Below are positions 62,811-64,000 of a stretch of 64,000 nucleotides of DNA, in pieces (within the stretch, counting starts at the first letter, position 1; each line of letters opens with the position of its first letter). This DNA comes from Bradyrhizobium sp. C9. Its GTDB lineage: Bacteria; Pseudomonadota; Alphaproteobacteria; Rhizobiales; Xanthobacteraceae. The stretch is from assembly GCF_002532045.1 (NCBI RefSeq), contig NZ_NWTG01000022.1, positions 57,507-121,506 on the forward strand. Reading direction: 5' to 3'. The notes below the pieces were generated by a model. It was given only the letters and a program-made list of their open reading frames with translations. It was not told the DNA's origin and searched no databases. The translations under genes and the position numbers were made by a program.

Positions 62811-63109
62811 CGACCGACCATAAGCCGACGCCACCGGCCGAAGAAAGTCGCGCTGTCTTCGTATTCACAGCGTCATCCACCATGCCGCACACCACATCTA
62901 AGAACAAACTATGAACAAGCAGAGATTCGGTCAATAGGACTTTTGACGCGCTTCGCTTGACCGCGTTAACTGGCCGCCCTCCGTCTGAAAGCCTGCCATT
63001 CTGCCGGAGGATCGCTCGATGCGCTCGTATCGGTGGGAAGACCAAAAGCTCGGTCTATTGGTAGACGCCCATGAGGAACTTTCGCCTGGCCGCTCCGATG
63101 AAGCGAGCA
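62811..63109. other. Promoter region of the darTG operon
   Basis: About 300 bases without a gene. On the minus strand TTGACC (62934-62929) and TAGTTT (62911-62906) with a 17-nt spacer are the best candidate promoter, with a moderate -10 match. No palindromic operator is obvious. Confidence 0.35.
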
Positions 63110-63751
63110 CTACAATCCCGGTGATCCCGCCGCCCAGGCCTTGGTGGCCTGGCAGCTTTCCATCGCTCGGGCGTAGGCCGGACGTGCCGTCGTGCGGGCG
63201 AGATAGTCCCGCTCGGTCGGACCGGGGACGTAGTTGCCGGTTCGCAGGCCGAGCAGGAGCGCGTAGCTCACCGAGATATCGGCAGCGGTGAATCGGTCGC
63301 CCGCGAGATAGGGGCAATCCGCGAGGCGGCGGATAACCAACCCCAGCCGGCTTTCGAAGGTCTCACGAGCCCAGCAGGTAACCCGGGCATCCCGCTCGGC
63401 TGCGGGCGCCAGTTGGCGACCGACAATGACGGCGTTCATCGGCCCGGCGAGCCCGGCCTCGCCCAAATGGAGAAATTGCAGATAGGACGCGAAGGCGGGA
63501 TCGTCGGGGGCGACGGCGAGCGAGCCTGAGCCGTGGCGCGCGAGCAGGTACTCAAGGATCGCGATCGATTCGACCATGATCATCTCGCCGTCCTGCAGCG
63601 CGGGAATGAAGCCGGCGGGGTTGATGGCAAGGAAATCGAGATCCTTCTCGGCTGCGAGCAGATCGACCGGGCGCAGCCGATAGGCCAATCCCAGTTCCTC
63701 GAGCAGCCAAACGACGCGGAAGCCGCGACCTTCGCCATAGACGGTGAGCAT
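63110..63751 (-). CDS. Glutathione S-transferase family protein
   Basis: From the ATG at 63751 (213 aa) the N-terminal thioredoxin-fold domain reads MLTVYGEGRGFRVVWLLEEL, NPAGFIPALQDGEMIMVESIAILEYL (cis-Pro and the ES glutathione-binding pair), then the all-helical C-terminal domain with CPYLAGDRFTAADISVSYAL. The catalytic residue is not evident. The family covers detoxification and isomerase roles; substrate unknown. It lies outside the low-GC island. Confidence 0.88.
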   Translation of the reverse strand: MLTVYGEGRGFRVVWLLEELGLAYRLRPVDLLAAEKDLDFLAINPAGFIPALQDGEMIMVESIAILEYLLARHGSGSLAVAPDDPAFASYLQFLHLGEAGLAGPMNAVIVGRQLAPAAERDARVTCWARETFESRLGLVIRRLADCPYLAGDRFTAADISVSYALLLGLRTGNYVPGPTERDYLARTTARPAYARAMESCQATKAWAAGSPGL

Positions 63752-63927
63752 GGTTGAGCGCTCCTGGATTGGGCTGGATGACCTAACTCGCAGAGCCAAG
63801 CCCGTCGCCAACGGACCAGCGACGGCGCATCATGCGCTCAAGGCTAGCCGCATATGTGCGACAAGCCTTGGAGCTGCCGCCTGCGCAATTTCGGAATATT
63901 AGAAGAATATCCCTGAGTTGCCCGACG

Positions 63928-63997
63928 TGTCAAGTTGCTCGGTCGACCGTGTCAGTAGCTCGTGATCTGTCGCCTGTTTGTAGCTCGTGAAGTGTCG
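63928..63997. repeat. Direct repeats at the window edge
   Basis: GTAGCTCGTGATCTGTCG (63955-63972) and GTAGCTCGTGAAGTGTCG (63980-63997) match in 16 of 18 positions. A weaker third copy begins at 63928 (GTGTCAAGTTGCTCGGTCG). Multiple subterminal repeats of this sort occur at the ends of some insertion sequences, notably the IS21 type. The element would lie beyond 64000. The rest of 63752-63927 shows nothing. Confidence 0.4.
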
Positions 63998-64000
63998 TGT

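Overview
The window looks like a chromosomal segment of a high-GC alphaproteobacterium, most likely Bradyrhizobium or a close Nitrobacteraceae relative. The basis is the gene order (gmk-yicC-mltG-fabF-acpP-fabG-fabD; rpsF-rpsR-DUF2232-rplI; dnaB-alr-radA-cvpA-purF), the high GC, and several dispersed palindromic repeat families of the kind common in Bradyrhizobium intergenic regions. This assignment is inference; no rRNA or tRNA gene was seen.

Positions 1-8.4 kb (minus strand) hold cell-envelope and fatty-acid genes: gmk (cut by the window edge), yicC, mltG, fabF, acpP, fabG, fabD, then a membrane desaturase with its TetR regulator and a clear palindromic operator. Positions 8.5-11.3 kb (plus) are the S6/S18/L9 ribosomal operon. 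From 11.3 to 13.4 kb come a hotdog thioesterase with a TetR regulator and a secreted CXXCH protein with a long low-complexity tail. From 13.6 to 27.8 kb, mostly on the plus strand, lie a cyclopropane-fatty-acid synthase, dnaB, alr, xth, an outer-membrane beta-barrel protein, a TauE-like exporter, radA, cvpA, purF and an SDR.

Positions 27.8-46 kb are more mixed: secreted proteins, an orphan branched-chain-type binding protein, a small TetR regulon with two near-identical promoter-operators (33.85 and 35.3 kb), an MFS exporter, der, a YfgM-like protein, an acyl-CoA synthetase, panB, a NnrU-like protein and prfC. At 46.0 kb a two-hairpin ACGA leader matching the guanidine-II (mini-ykkC) riboswitch precedes a SugE/Gdx exporter. 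Then follow pit with its DUF47 partner and a complete livGFKHM uptake operon with an internal 12-bp hairpin after livK. Two tandem PAS-like paralogues and an HWE histidine kinase lie at 53.2-55.6 kb. ArsC-like, cytochrome P460-like and Tat-exported epoxide-hydrolase-like genes follow, beside a winged-helix/TolB/TPR regulator.

The most interesting part is a less GC-rich four-gene minus-strand operon at 59.8-62.8 kb: darT (DNA ADP-ribosyltransferase toxin), darG (macrodomain antitoxin), a Panacea/DUF4065 (SocA-like) protein, and an overlapping small protein that carries a beta-clamp-type pentapeptide (QSDLI, residues 52-56), as expected for a SocB-like replication toxin. Two toxin-antitoxin pairs that both attack DNA replication thus appear to share one transcript. 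The DarG C-terminal domain carries the same QKLxYF...GP signature, with identical spacing, as the neighbouring Panacea protein.

The repeats (five families, about eleven copies) often sit exactly at gene 3' ends and in three cases overlap the stop codon.
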